From Chryseobacterium sp. BLS98 (lineage in GTDB: Bacteria; Bacteroidota; Bacteroidia; Flavobacteriales; Weeksellaceae), in NCBI RefSeq assembly GCF_001045445.1, contig NZ_LFNF01000003.1:992001-1056000 (forward strand): 64,000 nucleotides of DNA. The letters run 5' to 3'. Both the position numbers and the translations under genes were made by a program. Within the stretch, counting starts at the first letter, position 1. The number at the start of each line of letters is the position of its first letter. The notes below the pieces were generated by a model. It ran no database searches, was not told the DNA's origin, and was given only the letters and a program-made list of their open reading frames with translations. Positions 44,368 through 53,703 of this stretch are shown here, piece after piece.

Positions 44368-46173
44368 ATGAAAAAAATAGGATTATTATGTCTTTTTTGG
44401 GCTGAAATAATATCGGCTCAAACAGCTTTTACTGCAACCACAACCAATACTACAGGAAGCAGTACCTCTTACAATGCAACTATTGAGAATCCTTCTTCCA
44501 GCAGTCTTACTTCAACGTTTACGGTAGGCAAAAGTTTTCCGCACAATTTTCTGGGGACTAAAAATAGAAAACTGACAGGTATTACCATCGATGGTAAGAA
44601 TTATTTGGTAGGCCCTGATGCTCCTCAAGTTTATATCAGGCGTAATTCTGCAAGTGGTCAGGTTGGCCCGAACTCCGGTAACCAGGCTATACCCTGGAAT
44701 GACAAACAAATATTTTATGCTGAAGGTTCGGTTGATACCACTAATAAAACCATCAATGCGGTGACAAGCTATCCCGGAGTTGTAAATTCAACTGATCAGC
44801 CGATTTTGAGCTTACTTACTAATGCCTATATTAATACAGGAATTGATAATTTATTCAATAATACTGAAAGTCCTGTAACAAATGGTGATTCAAATGCTAA
44901 TAATATTGAACGTGTTGATTTTATATACTCTACTCCGGTAAAAATTACTGCTAATAATATAACGAGTGGGGGAATTGTAATTTCAAACCGTGGTAATAAT
45001 GATGATCCGGTTACTTTTTCGGCCATAAGAAATTTATCTGAGGGAAGTAATACAGGATCAGGAACCAACTTTATTTATTCAAATATTATAAAACTCAATA
45101 GCAATTGGACGCAAAAAAGTATTAACGGAGGTGCTTTCGTTAACCTTTCAGCTTCCAGTACTGAAATCTATTCCATGTCTTCTGTCATTACCTATAGGGA
45201 AAGAGATACAGATGGGGCATTAAACGATAAAACCTCTACTAATAATCCTTCTGCTGACAATGTGCTTGGAAAACAAATCATTTACGGCTTGTTCTTTTCT
45301 TTTCAGGATCTGGGGCTAAAGGTAGGTGATAATTTTTATGGGATTTCAACTGCCGGAGGAGATTTTCCAGCCACTGCAGGTGGTACTGAAATGAACAGCT
45401 ATCTTGATCCTCAGAACTTTCCTTTAAAAACCAATGTTATTGACGGAGGTGTTGACCTTGTTGTAAATGGATTATTTTACCTACTGAATGTTACCGGCAA
45501 TGTTTGGAATGATATAAATTCCAATGGTGTCAAGGACAATGCTGAACCTTATACCAATGCCGGGGGATTAAATACGGTACTGGTAAATTCTTCCAATACA
45601 GTTTTAGATGTGGCTGCGGTAGATGCATCCACAGGTAATTACAAACTAAATAATTTAGCTTTTAATACATCTGGATACAAGATCATTCTTACTACAAACC
45701 ATCCTGCCATTGGAAGTACATATGCTTCAGGAGCTTCTTTACCTCCTTATTGGGTGAATACGGCAGATGCGGTGGATCCATCCAATACAGCTGTTCAGGG
45801 AATCGAACTGGGAGTTATTGAATTAAGCACCCAAACCAATGATGTCACCAACCAAAATTTTGGAATAAAATTAACATATTGTTTCAAGCCAGCTGCAACT
45901 TCTGGGGCGACTTTACCTACTAAATTTGGTATCACCTCATTAGGCCGAGCGGGGGAAGACAATAAAGCTAATTGGCCAATGGTAAGAACCGGTGCATGGG
46001 CGGCTTTAGAATCTAAAACAAAAGGCTTTGTCATCAACAGGCTTACTTCTGCACAAAAAAACGCGCTTATTCCCGTGGAGGGCATGATGGTATATGATAC
46101 CGATCTTGACTGTTTAAGCATATATAATGGCACGATGTGGAGATGTTATAGTAATCCTACTTGCCCTGATTAA
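44368..46173 (+). CDS. Large exported surface protein with SdrD B-like domain
   Basis: This 601-residue protein has a signal peptide (MKKIGLLCLFWAEIISAQ). The mature part is rich in Asn, Ser and Thr and lacks enzymatic motifs. Around residues 372-470 a Cna-B/SdrD B-like repeat occurs, recognised by GNVWNDINSNGVKDNAEPY and the strand after it. The last 90 residues carry the flavobacterial pattern GMMVYDTDLDCLSIYNGTMW, which recurs at the end of the next exported protein (GMMVYDT..FFNGSVW). This suggests a shared C-terminal module of surface proteins, possibly a fold that packs against a partner or an anchor. No type IX sorting sequence is evident. It is likely a cell-surface or extracellular structural protein. 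Confidence 0.7.
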   Translation: MKKIGLLCLFWAEIISAQTAFTATTTNTTGSSTSYNATIENPSSSSLTSTFTVGKSFPHNFLGTKNRKLTGITIDGKNYLVGPDAPQVYIRRNSASGQVGPNSGNQAIPWNDKQIFYAEGSVDTTNKTINAVTSYPGVVNSTDQPILSLLTNAYINTGIDNLFNNTESPVTNGDSNANNIERVDFIYSTPVKITANNITSGGIVISNRGNNDDPVTFSAIRNLSEGSNTGSGTNFIYSNIIKLNSNWTQKSINGGAFVNLSASSTEIYSMSSVITYRERDTDGALNDKTSTNNPSADNVLGKQIIYGLFFSFQDLGLKVGDNFYGISTAGGDFPATAGGTEMNSYLDPQNFPLKTNVIDGGVDLVVNGLFYLLNVTGNVWNDINSNGVKDNAEPYTNAGGLNTVLVNSSNTVLDVAAVDASTGNYKLNNLAFNTSGYKIILTTNHPAIGSTYASGASLPPYWVNTADAVDPSNTAVQGIELGVIELSTQTNDVTNQNFGIKLTYCFKPAATSGATLPTKFGITSLGRAGEDNKANWPMVRTGAWAALESKTKGFVINRLTSAQKNALIPVEGMMVYDTDLDCLSIYNGTMWRCYSNPTCPD

Positions 46174-46188
46174 TCAGCACTTAAGAAA

Positions 46189-46281
46189 ACACAATGATTT
46201 ATATAGTATCAGTTCATGATGCCTTTAGTTTTTCTCCCCGGTCTTACGGGGAGGAAATAAAAGGTCTCTTTTCCAAGAGGT
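46189..46281 (+). repeat. Intergenic hairpin repeat, copy 1
   Basis: This element of about 93 bases (from ACACAATGAT to CCAAGAGGT) contains two hairpins: CTCCCCG..CGGGGAG around GTCTTA, and CTCTTTTCCAAGAG. A near-identical copy starts 201 bases downstream. Confidence 0.75.
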
Positions 46282-46389
46282 TCTAGCTGGTCATTCATTT
46301 GAGTTTGAAAATAACACTTAATAAAGTGAAAAAAATATGTACAAGAAAATGTATAAGATTTTTAAAGCCGGATAAATCCGTATCTAATA

Positions 46390-46487
46390 ACACAATGATG
46401 AATCTATATAGTATCAGTTCATGATGCCTTTAATTTTTCTCCCCGGCCTTACGGGGAGGAAATAAAAGGTACTCTTTTCCAAGAGGT
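46390..46487 (+). repeat. Intergenic hairpin repeat, copy 2
   Basis: This is a second copy of the 46189-46281 element with four extra bases after ACACAATGAT, one extra A before CTCTTTTCC and two substitutions. One substitution lies in the loop of the GC-rich hairpin and leaves its stem intact, so the structure may be maintained. Confidence 0.75.
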
Positions 46488-46534
46488 CTAATTAGTAATT
46501 TATTAAATTTTAAAAGAACAACTTAAATAAAATT

Positions 46535-47065
46535 ATGATGAAAAAAATAAGCCTTGTAAAATGTTTTTCTATTTTTTCCATATCTCTTTCCTGCCAGGTA
46601 TTCTGTCAGGTAGCATTAGGTAAAGCCTCTGTTTCCAATTCATCGGTTTCTCTGGAATTTGCAGACACTGAACCCAAAGGGTTGATTCTGCCTTGGGTCA
46701 CATCAACAACAGACGTTACAGGAGCAGTTAACGGAACTCTTGTTTTTGACACTTCAGATAAAAAAGCAAAAGTGAAACTGGTTTCCGGATGGAAAGATCT
46801 TAGTTTAGAAACAAATGGTGCTGTTAACACCTCATTACAAGATCCTATAACAGAAAATTCCAAAGCAAAAGTTACTGTAGGAACTCCTTCTTCCACACCG
46901 GGGATTTTAGTGTTGGAAGATAGCAGTAAAGCAATGATACTTCCCAAAGTAGTTAATCCGCATCTCAATATTATCAATCCTTCTCCGGGAATGATGGTAT
47001 ATGATACTGTTTCCAAACTTTTGTGTTTTTTTAATGGAAGTGTATGGACATTCTGGAAATATTAG
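46535..47065 (+). CDS. Small exported protein with shared C-terminal motif
   Basis: In this 176-residue protein a signal peptide (about 1-25, ending VFCQVALG) is followed by a region with LEFADTEPKGLILPWV, a pattern common in flavobacterial exported proteins that begin LNFNNTDKGLLLP. NGTLVFDTSDKKAKV follows, and a C-terminal GMMVYDTVSKLLCFFNGSVW repeats the end module of the protein at 44368. Its function is unknown. It is separated from that gene by the duplicated hairpin element and belongs to the same cluster flanked by the two TPR-AraC regulators. Confidence 0.65.
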   Translation: MMKKISLVKCFSIFSISLSCQVFCQVALGKASVSNSSVSLEFADTEPKGLILPWVTSTTDVTGAVNGTLVFDTSDKKAKVKLVSGWKDLSLETNGAVNTSLQDPITENSKAKVTVGTPSSTPGILVLEDSSKAMILPKVVNPHLNIINPSPGMMVYDTVSKLLCFFNGSVWTFWKY

Positions 47066-47080
47066 ATTAATATAAAAATT

Positions 47081-47224
47081 ATGGAATTTTTAAAAGAATT
47101 TAAGGAGCTCGGCTTGACACAAGATAGAATTGACTTAGCGATAGCCATAATGGGTGAATCTGTATTTGGTAATTCTCATTCAGAGAGTAATCTCGTAAAC
47201 TTTAAGCACGACCATAATATATAA
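47081..47224 (+). CDS. Small 47-residue hypothetical protein
   Basis: A 47-codon frame begins with ATG 15 bases after the preceding stop and ends 5 bases before the next gene. The product starts MEFLKEFKELGLTQDRIDLA and continues IAIMGESVFGN, an amphipathic helical lead with a charged C-terminus. Its tight fit between two genes supports it being real, but it matches nothing I recognise and could be chance. Confidence 0.4.
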   Translation: MEFLKEFKELGLTQDRIDLAIAIMGESVFGNSHSESNLVNFKHDHNI

Positions 47225-47229
47225 ATTAA

Positions 47230-47670
47230 ATGTTCAAAAATATTCATATCGGTAGCTTAATACTTGCAAAGTGGAAAGAAAATAATATTTCGATGGAGCG
47301 AACAATCAATTTCTTACAAATGGGTGAGATAGAAATAGAAAAGATATTCTTACAAAAATCACTGGATTCTGAACTTCTTTTGAGATGGAGCAAATTGTTA
47401 GAGTACGATTTTTTCAGACTATATTCTCAACATTTGATATTGTACTCTCCTCCGAATAAAAATAGTCTAGGTGAAAAAAAGAAAAAACCCGCATTGCCTC
47501 AGTTCCGAAAAAATATATATTCAAAAGAATTAATCGATTTCATTCTTGAATTGATAGAAAAAGGGGAAAAGACTCATCAACAGATCGTAGATGAATACAG
47601 AATTCCTAAAACAACTTTGTATAAATGGATGGTCAAGTACAATCCTAATGAAAGGAATAAAAATGAATAA
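47230..47670 (+). CDS. Small transposase-like helix-turn-helix protein A
   Basis: This 146-residue protein carries the fragment LLRWSKLLEYDFFRLYSQHL and a C-terminal homeodomain-like unit (QQIVDEYRIPKTTLYKWMV) similar to the DNA-binding part of IS3-type OrfA. No integrase partner (DDE domain) is present, so an active insertion sequence is unlikely. Proteins of this pattern recur in Chryseobacterium genomes next to a second small HTH protein, as here. The role is unknown; both genes sit between surface-protein genes and a TPR-AraC regulator, so regulation of phase or expression is conceivable. Confidence 0.55.
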   Translation: MFKNIHIGSLILAKWKENNISMERTINFLQMGEIEIEKIFLQKSLDSELLLRWSKLLEYDFFRLYSQHLILYSPPNKNSLGEKKKKPALPQFRKNIYSKELIDFILELIEKGEKTHQQIVDEYRIPKTTLYKWMVKYNPNERNKNE

Positions 47671-47772
47671 CATGCAGAGAGCCGGTGGAAAGTAAATCGG
47701 ATTTTTATCATTTGATCAGGGAAAACTAAAAAAAATTTTGAAAAACAGGATAAACGATGAGTTGTTAAAATT

Positions 47773-48084
47773 ATGAAAAGACCCGATTATAAACTTATTT
47801 ACAGCGATATTATTGCTAATAAACACTTAGATAAAAAAGAAAAATGCGAAGTAATACTTCGAAAAAAAGAATTAACCTTGCTGGATGTGATTGCTCTTAA
47901 TAACATTATTTCTGAACCTGCGGATAAAGATGTTAATCAAAAGTTTCGTTCTTATGATAAAGATTCAATCTTAAAAATTTTAGATTATCAGAAAAAACAT
48001 CGTTTAAATAATACACAATTAGCACTTCATTTTAACTTAAGTCGGAATACTGTAGCCAAATGGAAGAAAATATTTTTGGTCTAA
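47773..48084 (+). CDS. Small transposase-like helix-turn-helix protein B
   Basis: This 103-residue protein consists of an N-terminal helical part (YKLIYSDIIANKHLDKKEKC) and a C-terminal HTH (NNTQLALHFNLSRNTVAKWKK) of the homeodomain-like/helix-turn-helix type used by transposases and repressors. It follows protein A by 102 bases and has a separate ribosome-binding region. It lacks any catalytic domain. By context it forms a pair with protein A of unknown function. Confidence 0.55.
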   Translation: MKRPDYKLIYSDIIANKHLDKKEKCEVILRKKELTLLDVIALNNIISEPADKDVNQKFRSYDKDSILKILDYQKKHRLNNTQLALHFNLSRNTVAKWKKIFLV

Positions 48085-48225
48085 AAAATAAATACCAGTT
48101 GTATAATAATACAGATGGTGTATATATAACTTAATATGGAATTTTTTCACATATTATTTTAACTATCAGAACTACTTCTCACCAGAGTGATAATTTAAGA
48201 TCTAGCATGTGCAAAAAAACTCAAA

Positions 48226-49758
48226 ATGGATAGAAAAGTATTAACCTTATTTATGATGTTGCTTATAATCTATTGCCCAAGTCAACAAAATTCGACAGAT
48301 TTGGTAAAGCAATATATTTTAAACGAAAAACTGTATAATACGGGAAACTATAAAGAAACAGAAAAAAGATACCAGAAATTAATTATAAGCTCCGTAAAAG
48401 AAAAAAATTATAATATAGCTGCGCTATCGTATAATATTATTGGTCGTATTTATTTAAATAAAGGGAATTATGAAAGAGCAAGAAATTATTTTGAAAAGGG
48501 ACTGGAGCTTGGGAAAAAATCAAAGCAAAAGTCCGGTGCAGGTATCAACCAGGGGTTTATTGGATCTATATATCACGATTTAGAATCTGATGATAGCAGA
48601 AAGTATATTACAGATGCTATTTCACTTGTAAAAGAAAGTGAAGATGATATTTTTAAGGATCTGGTTTTAGGGCATCTGTATACCAAATTAGGTTTTTCAA
48701 CAATCCATCATAAGGATAGTATTACAATGCGGTTGGATTACCTGTTTACGGCTTTGGACTATTATAAAAAAATTCCTAAAAAATATTTTAACAATAATCG
48801 GTATTTTTCCCAGACATATACGAATATTGCCATGCTCGAATATAAGGTAAAGCCTGCTGATACTGTAATCTCTCATCTTAAAAAAGCAGGATATTATAAC
48901 AAGTATGCCGAAACCCCTTACATTTTTGGTTTTATTGGTACTGAGCTCGCCCGTAATTATCTAAGGAAAAAAGATTATGATAGTGCCATATATTATGGCA
49001 ATATTGCTCTAAAATATTTGAGTATTGGAACCCATAAACAAAAAATCCTCGAAACTTATCAATATTTAAGCTATGCTTATGAAAATACTAAGCAACATGA
49101 ACAAGCCCAGCAATATTATATCAAGTTTAAGAATAATGAAGATCAAATCAACAAGGACAAATTAAAATCCTTTGTACAGATTTATAAAGAAAATAGTACA
49201 AAAAAAGATAAAGAAAATTTTCGGGAGCAGATTATCAATTTCTTTTTTTACTTTTTGTCAGCTCTTTTAATCATTTTTTTTATTTTAAGAAAAAAAGCTG
49301 ATAAAATTTCGGTTGCCTCCGGTAATGAAGTAAAGATTGAGAAAGAAGTGAGCGAAAGTACAAGTATTCCAGGTAATAAGATAGAAGAAGCGATTAGTTA
49401 TGAAACCGAATCCCAAATTTTGAAAAGGCTCGATAAGTTTGAGGATAAACTTCATTTTTTACAAAAGGGAATAACTCAGGGCAAATTGGCAGCACAAGTG
49501 GATACAAATGTTAGGTATTTGTCCATTGTCATCAAAAAGTATAAAGCTGAAAACTTCAACGCTTACTTAAATACTTTGAGAATTAAATATATTATAGGAA
49601 AACTTAAGAATGACAAGGAATATAGAAGATATAAGGTCAGATGTCTAGCCGATGAATGCGGGTATTTTACAGTAGCTTCTTTCACAAAAATTTTTGGAGA
49701 AATTACAGGGTATACTCCTTCGGCCTATATTGCCTTTTTAAATGATTCAGACCTGTAG
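48226..49758 (+). CDS. Exported-sensor TPR protein with C-terminal AraC HTH (copy 2)
   Basis: This 510-residue paralogue of 42305-43876 has a signal-like start (LTLFMMLLIIYCPSQQ), TPR units including YNIIGRIYLNKGNYERARNYF, a membrane segment near 335-352 (QIINFFFYFLSALLIIFFIL) and a C-terminal AraC helix-turn-helix (CLADECGYFTVASFTKIFGE, then GYTPSAYI). The stretch FLQKGITQGKLAAQVDTNVRYLS closely follows the equivalent part of copy 1, showing common descent. It is probably a one-component sensor governing neighbouring exported proteins. Confidence 0.8.
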   Translation: MDRKVLTLFMMLLIIYCPSQQNSTDLVKQYILNEKLYNTGNYKETEKRYQKLIISSVKEKNYNIAALSYNIIGRIYLNKGNYERARNYFEKGLELGKKSKQKSGAGINQGFIGSIYHDLESDDSRKYITDAISLVKESEDDIFKDLVLGHLYTKLGFSTIHHKDSITMRLDYLFTALDYYKKIPKKYFNNNRYFSQTYTNIAMLEYKVKPADTVISHLKKAGYYNKYAETPYIFGFIGTELARNYLRKKDYDSAIYYGNIALKYLSIGTHKQKILETYQYLSYAYENTKQHEQAQQYYIKFKNNEDQINKDKLKSFVQIYKENSTKKDKENFREQIINFFFYFLSALLIIFFILRKKADKISVASGNEVKIEKEVSESTSIPGNKIEEAISYETESQILKRLDKFEDKLHFLQKGITQGKLAAQVDTNVRYLSIVIKKYKAENFNAYLNTLRIKYIIGKLKNDKEYRRYKVRCLADECGYFTVASFTKIFGEITGYTPSAYIAFLNDSDL

Positions 49759-50985
49759 TTTTAAAAAATATGATTCTATGGATCAATTACATTGCTCGAC
49801 ATTGAAGATGAAAAAAATCTGAGAAAATGATACATGTGAATTTACCTGATTAAAGGCTATGCTAATGAAAATTAGCCTGAAAAGATACTTTTCCCAAAAA
49901 ATCTTTGAGAGGTATGGGATATACATCTAAAAATCAATAATATAGTACTGGAAGGGCTTTTGAATAATGACCTCATATTCAATCTCTCTGAAAAAACCGC
50001 TGTAAATCTTTACAGTGGTTTTATTTTTCAGGTTTACTTAATTGCTGTTTTCAAACAAGTATTACATTATTTTCGCGCTGGTTATAAAGCTGTGCTTGTA
50101 GCATTTTGAACAAAAAAACAAGACCCTAAAGGATTTTTGAAAAATCTTCAGAGTCTTGAAGTGAAATAACAAAACTAAAAAAAATGAAAAAAAAATATTT
50201 CTTTGTACAAAAGGTACCTGGCATGGCGCTCCTCCAAATATCCTTTTATTAACGGGTTTGAGTTTTGCTGCCCTGCAGTTTTAAATTGATAATTTAAGAC
50301 TAGAGGATTATTATAGATCTCGTAAGCAAAAAAAAGCCAATTTATTGAATTGTAAAATGTAAGGTTGTATTAATTTTCGAAATTAGGTGTTGTAATTTCG
50401 AAAACAGTATAGGTATGTAATATTATTTTTATTAAAAAATGATCATTCAATAATGCTAATCAGGAGGCTTCGGAAAAGAAAAGTGTAGCAAGATGCTATT
50501 CTGCTATTGAAGAAATTTTGGAAATAATGAAAACAGGCCGATAATATTTTTTCGGACTATCAAAAAAAATGAATGACCAGATAGGTGATCATTCATAAAA
50601 CGTGTATTATGAAAGATCAAACATTCGTGAAAGACTGATTAGGTTTATTTTCAATCTGTGTCCTGATGTTATAATCTGAAATATAGATAGATATAAAAAA
50701 AATATTGTTTTCTTTTTTTCGGAAAAAAATAGAATTTAATTCGGAAATCAACTTATTAATAGTCTGTTTGTATTAGATGGTAAAATATCTTTGCAAATAA
50801 ATAATATAAAATTACACTTAACGGCTAACAGTATGAAAAGGTAAAATTGTTATACAGTAATTTAGGCTCCCATACTTCTTTAGATATCAATTTATTACCG
50901 ATGCTTAAAATTTCCTGTGTTTTTGATGGTAAATATACGAGCAGAAGGGATTCCGGAAAATGGTTAAATTTCTAAAAATAATTAT
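49759..50985. other. Non-coding gap with decayed sequence
   Basis: About 1.2 kb contains no intact gene. A terminator hairpin lies at 49993-50022. Around 50184-50286 a start with MKKKYFFVQKVPGMA shifts frame to GAPPNILLLTGLSFAALQF; this looks like a frameshifted, signal-peptide-like remnant. The remainder is low-complexity. Confidence 0.45.
49993..50022 (+). terminator. Hairpin terminator downstream of the TPR-AraC gene
   Basis: A 14-bp stem (49993-50006 with 50009-50022, one G-T pair, 2-base loop) ends in a T-rich tail. It lies 234 bases after the gene stop, so it may serve that gene or a lost one. Confidence 0.6.
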
Positions 50986-51339
50986 ATGAAACAACAATTT
51001 TTTATTGCTAGTTTAGCATTCACATTACTTGCTATGGCATCATGTACCAAGGAAACAAAACAATCCGTGCCTGAAACTGAAACAACCGATGAGAATAAGA
51101 GTGTAAAAGATGAGATTGTAGAAAGCACGGCTACAGATAGCCAGGGCAAAATCATTAAAATGTCCTTCAATAATACTAAAGATGTAGTCACTGTATCATT
51201 TGAAGGTATTCCCATTGAAATGAAATCGCAGAAACCGGCTTCTGGTATATGGTATTCTAACGATCATTATGAACTTAGGGGGAAAGGAAGTGAAGTAGAG
51301 TTATCTAAAGATGGAAAAATAATATTCGAAGGGAAGTAG
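50986..51339 (+). CDS. Small lipoprotein resembling MliC-type lysozyme inhibitors
   Basis: This 117-residue protein has a type II signal with a lipobox ending LAMASC (Cys20), so it is a lipoprotein. A charged linker (about 21-55) precedes a beta-rich domain with VVTVSFEGIPIEMK, ASGIWYSNDHYELRGKG and VELSKDGKIIFEG. This order of strands with a central Tyr and a closing glycine-rich turn recalls membrane-bound inhibitors of C-type lysozyme (MliC), but the closing Cys of that family is absent. The family call is therefore tentative. It stands alone and is followed by a terminator. Confidence 0.6.
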   Translation: MKQQFFIASLAFTLLAMASCTKETKQSVPETETTDENKSVKDEIVESTATDSQGKIIKMSFNNTKDVVTVSFEGIPIEMKSQKPASGIWYSNDHYELRGKGSEVELSKDGKIIFEGK

Positions 51340-51744
51340 AATTGGGAATATTGTGATCATTCCACTGTTAAAGATAAACTATTATACCAATTTTTTATCG
51401 TTGGTCCCGGAAACTCCGGGACTATTTTTTTATGTGAAAAATTTTTTACTTACTCTTGTCTGATTTATTCCGCTCCTGACATCACTTATTCACATTATGC
51501 AATGATTGATTTGTTAAAACAAGAATACCTTGTAAATTAATATCTTCATTATTATAAAATGATCATAAAATCATGTGATCTGTATTTACTTGTGATGTAT
51601 TTCTGAATTACAACATTATTTTTTTCGAAACCAATATTACAATACTTTTTACTATTTATCCAGCGAACCTATCTTAGCTAAAATGATGACTCAGTTACTT
51701 ATATCATAAAAAAACTAAACTATTAAAGCCTAAACATAATTACA
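51340..51744. other. Non-coding gap
   Basis: Apart from the terminator at 51404-51422, these 405 bases show no gene or clear promoter. Confidence 0.45.
51404..51422 (+). terminator. Terminator after the small lipoprotein gene
   Basis: GTCCCGGA and TCCGGGAC pair perfectly around AAC, followed by ATTTTTT; it lies 65 bases past the stop codon. Confidence 0.75.
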
Positions 51745-52041
51745 ATGAAAAATTATAGAAAGATTGAAATTATTGGATTTGAAGAAAGCAGTGAACCTGA
51801 AATCCGGATTTACAAGGATGGACATATAAAGCTTATATTCAGTTATATGCCTCCATTAAATAGTGAAATAGGCGTTGATAATTTTGAATATTGGGAATCG
51901 TTTGAAAATGTATTATCTGAGCATTTGGATGTTTTAATTACCAGGGACGATGATGAAATATTCATTATTAAGCATCCGGAAGAAGATACTGTTGAAAAAC
52001 TGAAAATATTTTTAGAAAATTATTGGATTGAGATTCATTGA
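51745..52041 (+). CDS. Small acidic hypothetical protein
   Basis: This 98-residue cytoplasmic, acidic protein starts KNYRKIEIIGFEESS and continues with strand-helix alternation (IRIYKDGHIKLIFSY, then EYWESFENVLSEHLDVLI). There is no signal peptide, membrane segment or motif that I recognise. Balanced codon use, an ATG with an A-rich lead and a defined stop make it a plausible gene. It has no operon partner. Confidence 0.5.
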   Translation: MKNYRKIEIIGFEESSEPEIRIYKDGHIKLIFSYMPPLNSEIGVDNFEYWESFENVLSEHLDVLITRDDDEIFIIKHPEEDTVEKLKIFLENYWIEIH

Positions 52042-52785
52042 GTAACGGGTAAAACACAAGGAATACATATTGAATATGTTTTCCCCCTGCATTCTCTGTA
52101 ATAAAAGATCATAATTTCTTTTCTTCAAAAGGGATGGAGTTTGGTAAATGTTTGTAGCTGGTCTATATAATATTATTCCAATAGCGTTAGAAGCGAATTT
52201 AAGGATTTCTCTATGAAGATTTGATTCGGAAATAAAGTTAGGAATAGGAACTCCAAATGTAAAAATGACAAGAAGATGGATATATTCGCGGAATGAGATC
52301 TTATACAATATACAGCAGCTATACAATCTCAATATTCCGGGACCGATGATGTAACCCGGTTAACGTGGCTTATTAAATAGTACAATACTTTTTCTCACTT
52401 CATATTGACTATGATGAAACATTTTATATGGAATCATCATAGTTTTTTATTTTGCATTTATTCTGTTTTATTCCTGTTCTTGGTTCATCAGCTTTGATAT
52501 GGGAGATAGTGTATATCGTTATTTACAAAAATTAAAGGTAAACTGGTATGTGTAGTTCTGAATGCTGAAGAAATATAGCCATTGTTTTACTAACCTACAT
52601 TTAAAAACATCTTGTTCTAAGCGTGAGAAATGTGGTATAACAGTAAATTTCTATAGTGTAATTGTAATTAAGATTTACATTTTGAGATGATTGAACATAG
52701 TGTATTGTCAAAATTATGTAGCTCTTATAATCGTCGGAAGGGCAAGACGTTGCCAGACTTTGAGTTAAACACTTAGTCTGGATTA
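52042..52785. other. Non-coding gap
   Basis: About 740 bases with only short frames in both strands and no motif. It may contain gene debris; nothing can be supported. Confidence 0.45.
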
Positions 52786-53703
52786 TCAATCAATTTTTAA
52801 AATTTGATTCATCTTTACACTTATATTATTGGGCAATCCCTGGGATCCTGCTGTATCCACCCCAAATACCACTTTATATCCTTTATGTTCTAAATTATTA
52901 TCTGGAATTGTTGAAAAAAATATACTAAAAGGAGCAACATGCCCGGTGTTTAATCCACCTGGAACTACTATTGACTGTGTGAAAATATGGCCTCCCGTAT
53001 CGTTATCAAGAATATCAATGGTAAAGTATCTGGTTTGTAAGGGAGGTGTATTTCCCATTAAATACTCAAAACTTATTCTATAAAATGTGGGTGAGCCTGA
53101 TTGTTTTTTTTCAATGAGTAGGGCTCCATTATCCCCTGTATCAGAAGAAATAACATCTTCTGCTGTTTGAGTAGTTGAAGACCAAACACCAAGATCATAT
53201 GTAGGGGAAATTGTGACCCCTGCGTTCTGCATGAGTAGCCCATAGGATTGTACACCGTTAAGAATCAGATGACTACTCTGATTTAATTGAACAAGTACTC
53301 CTGTGAGATTATTTGAATTGGCTTCGTTATTTTCCCCGAAAGCAAATACCCATTTAATTCCATCGAACATATAATATCCTGACTTATTAACATTGATAGT
53401 CTTGGGTGTAATCGGATTATTTGCTTTTTCTGTAACATATACTAATGCTCCAACCTGATCTGTATTATATACATTGTCTTTGGCCTTGAGCTGATCCCCC
53501 GTTAGCCTGGGTGCTATAATTCCATCAGGAGCGAGCATATTATTGGGGTTGCTGTTGATATCTAATGTTGCTTTAGGTGTTTGTGTATTTATTCCTACTT
53601 GGCAATTGACCTTTTCACAAAATAAAATACAAATGACAGTAAGAAGATACCTGAAGCTATTGTACAAAATATTTATTGTAATGAATAAATTCACAGAAGT
53701 CAT
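52786..53703 (-). CDS. Exported protein of the VGINT flavobacterial type
   Basis: This 305-residue protein has a hydrophobic export signal (YLLTVICILFCEKVNCQ) that is preceded by about 16 extra residues. The mature part begins with VGINTQTPKATLDI, a start shared by many flavobacterial exported proteins of the tail-fibre-like or adhesin-like class. The C-terminal 170 residues are beta-rich (FYRISFEYLMGNTPPLQTRYF, then VFGVDTAGSQG) and resemble a lectin-like jelly roll only loosely. The function is unknown. The true start may lie a few codons later than the first ATG, nearer the hydrophobic signal. Confidence 0.65.
   Translation of the reverse strand: MTSVNLFITINILYNSFRYLLTVICILFCEKVNCQVGINTQTPKATLDINSNPNNMLAPDGIIAPRLTGDQLKAKDNVYNTDQVGALVYVTEKANNPITPKTINVNKSGYYMFDGIKWVFAFGENNEANSNNLTGVLVQLNQSSHLILNGVQSYGLLMQNAGVTISPTYDLGVWSSTTQTAEDVISSDTGDNGALLIEKKQSGSPTFYRISFEYLMGNTPPLQTRYFTIDILDNDTGGHIFTQSIVVPGGLNTGHVAPFSIFFSTIPDNNLEHKGYKVVFGVDTAGSQGLPNNISVKMNQILKID

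Noticed and set aside
50184..50286. Short signal-peptide-like coding remnant
   Set aside because: It is interrupted by a frameshift and followed by no recognisable gene, so it is mentioned only in the gap entry.
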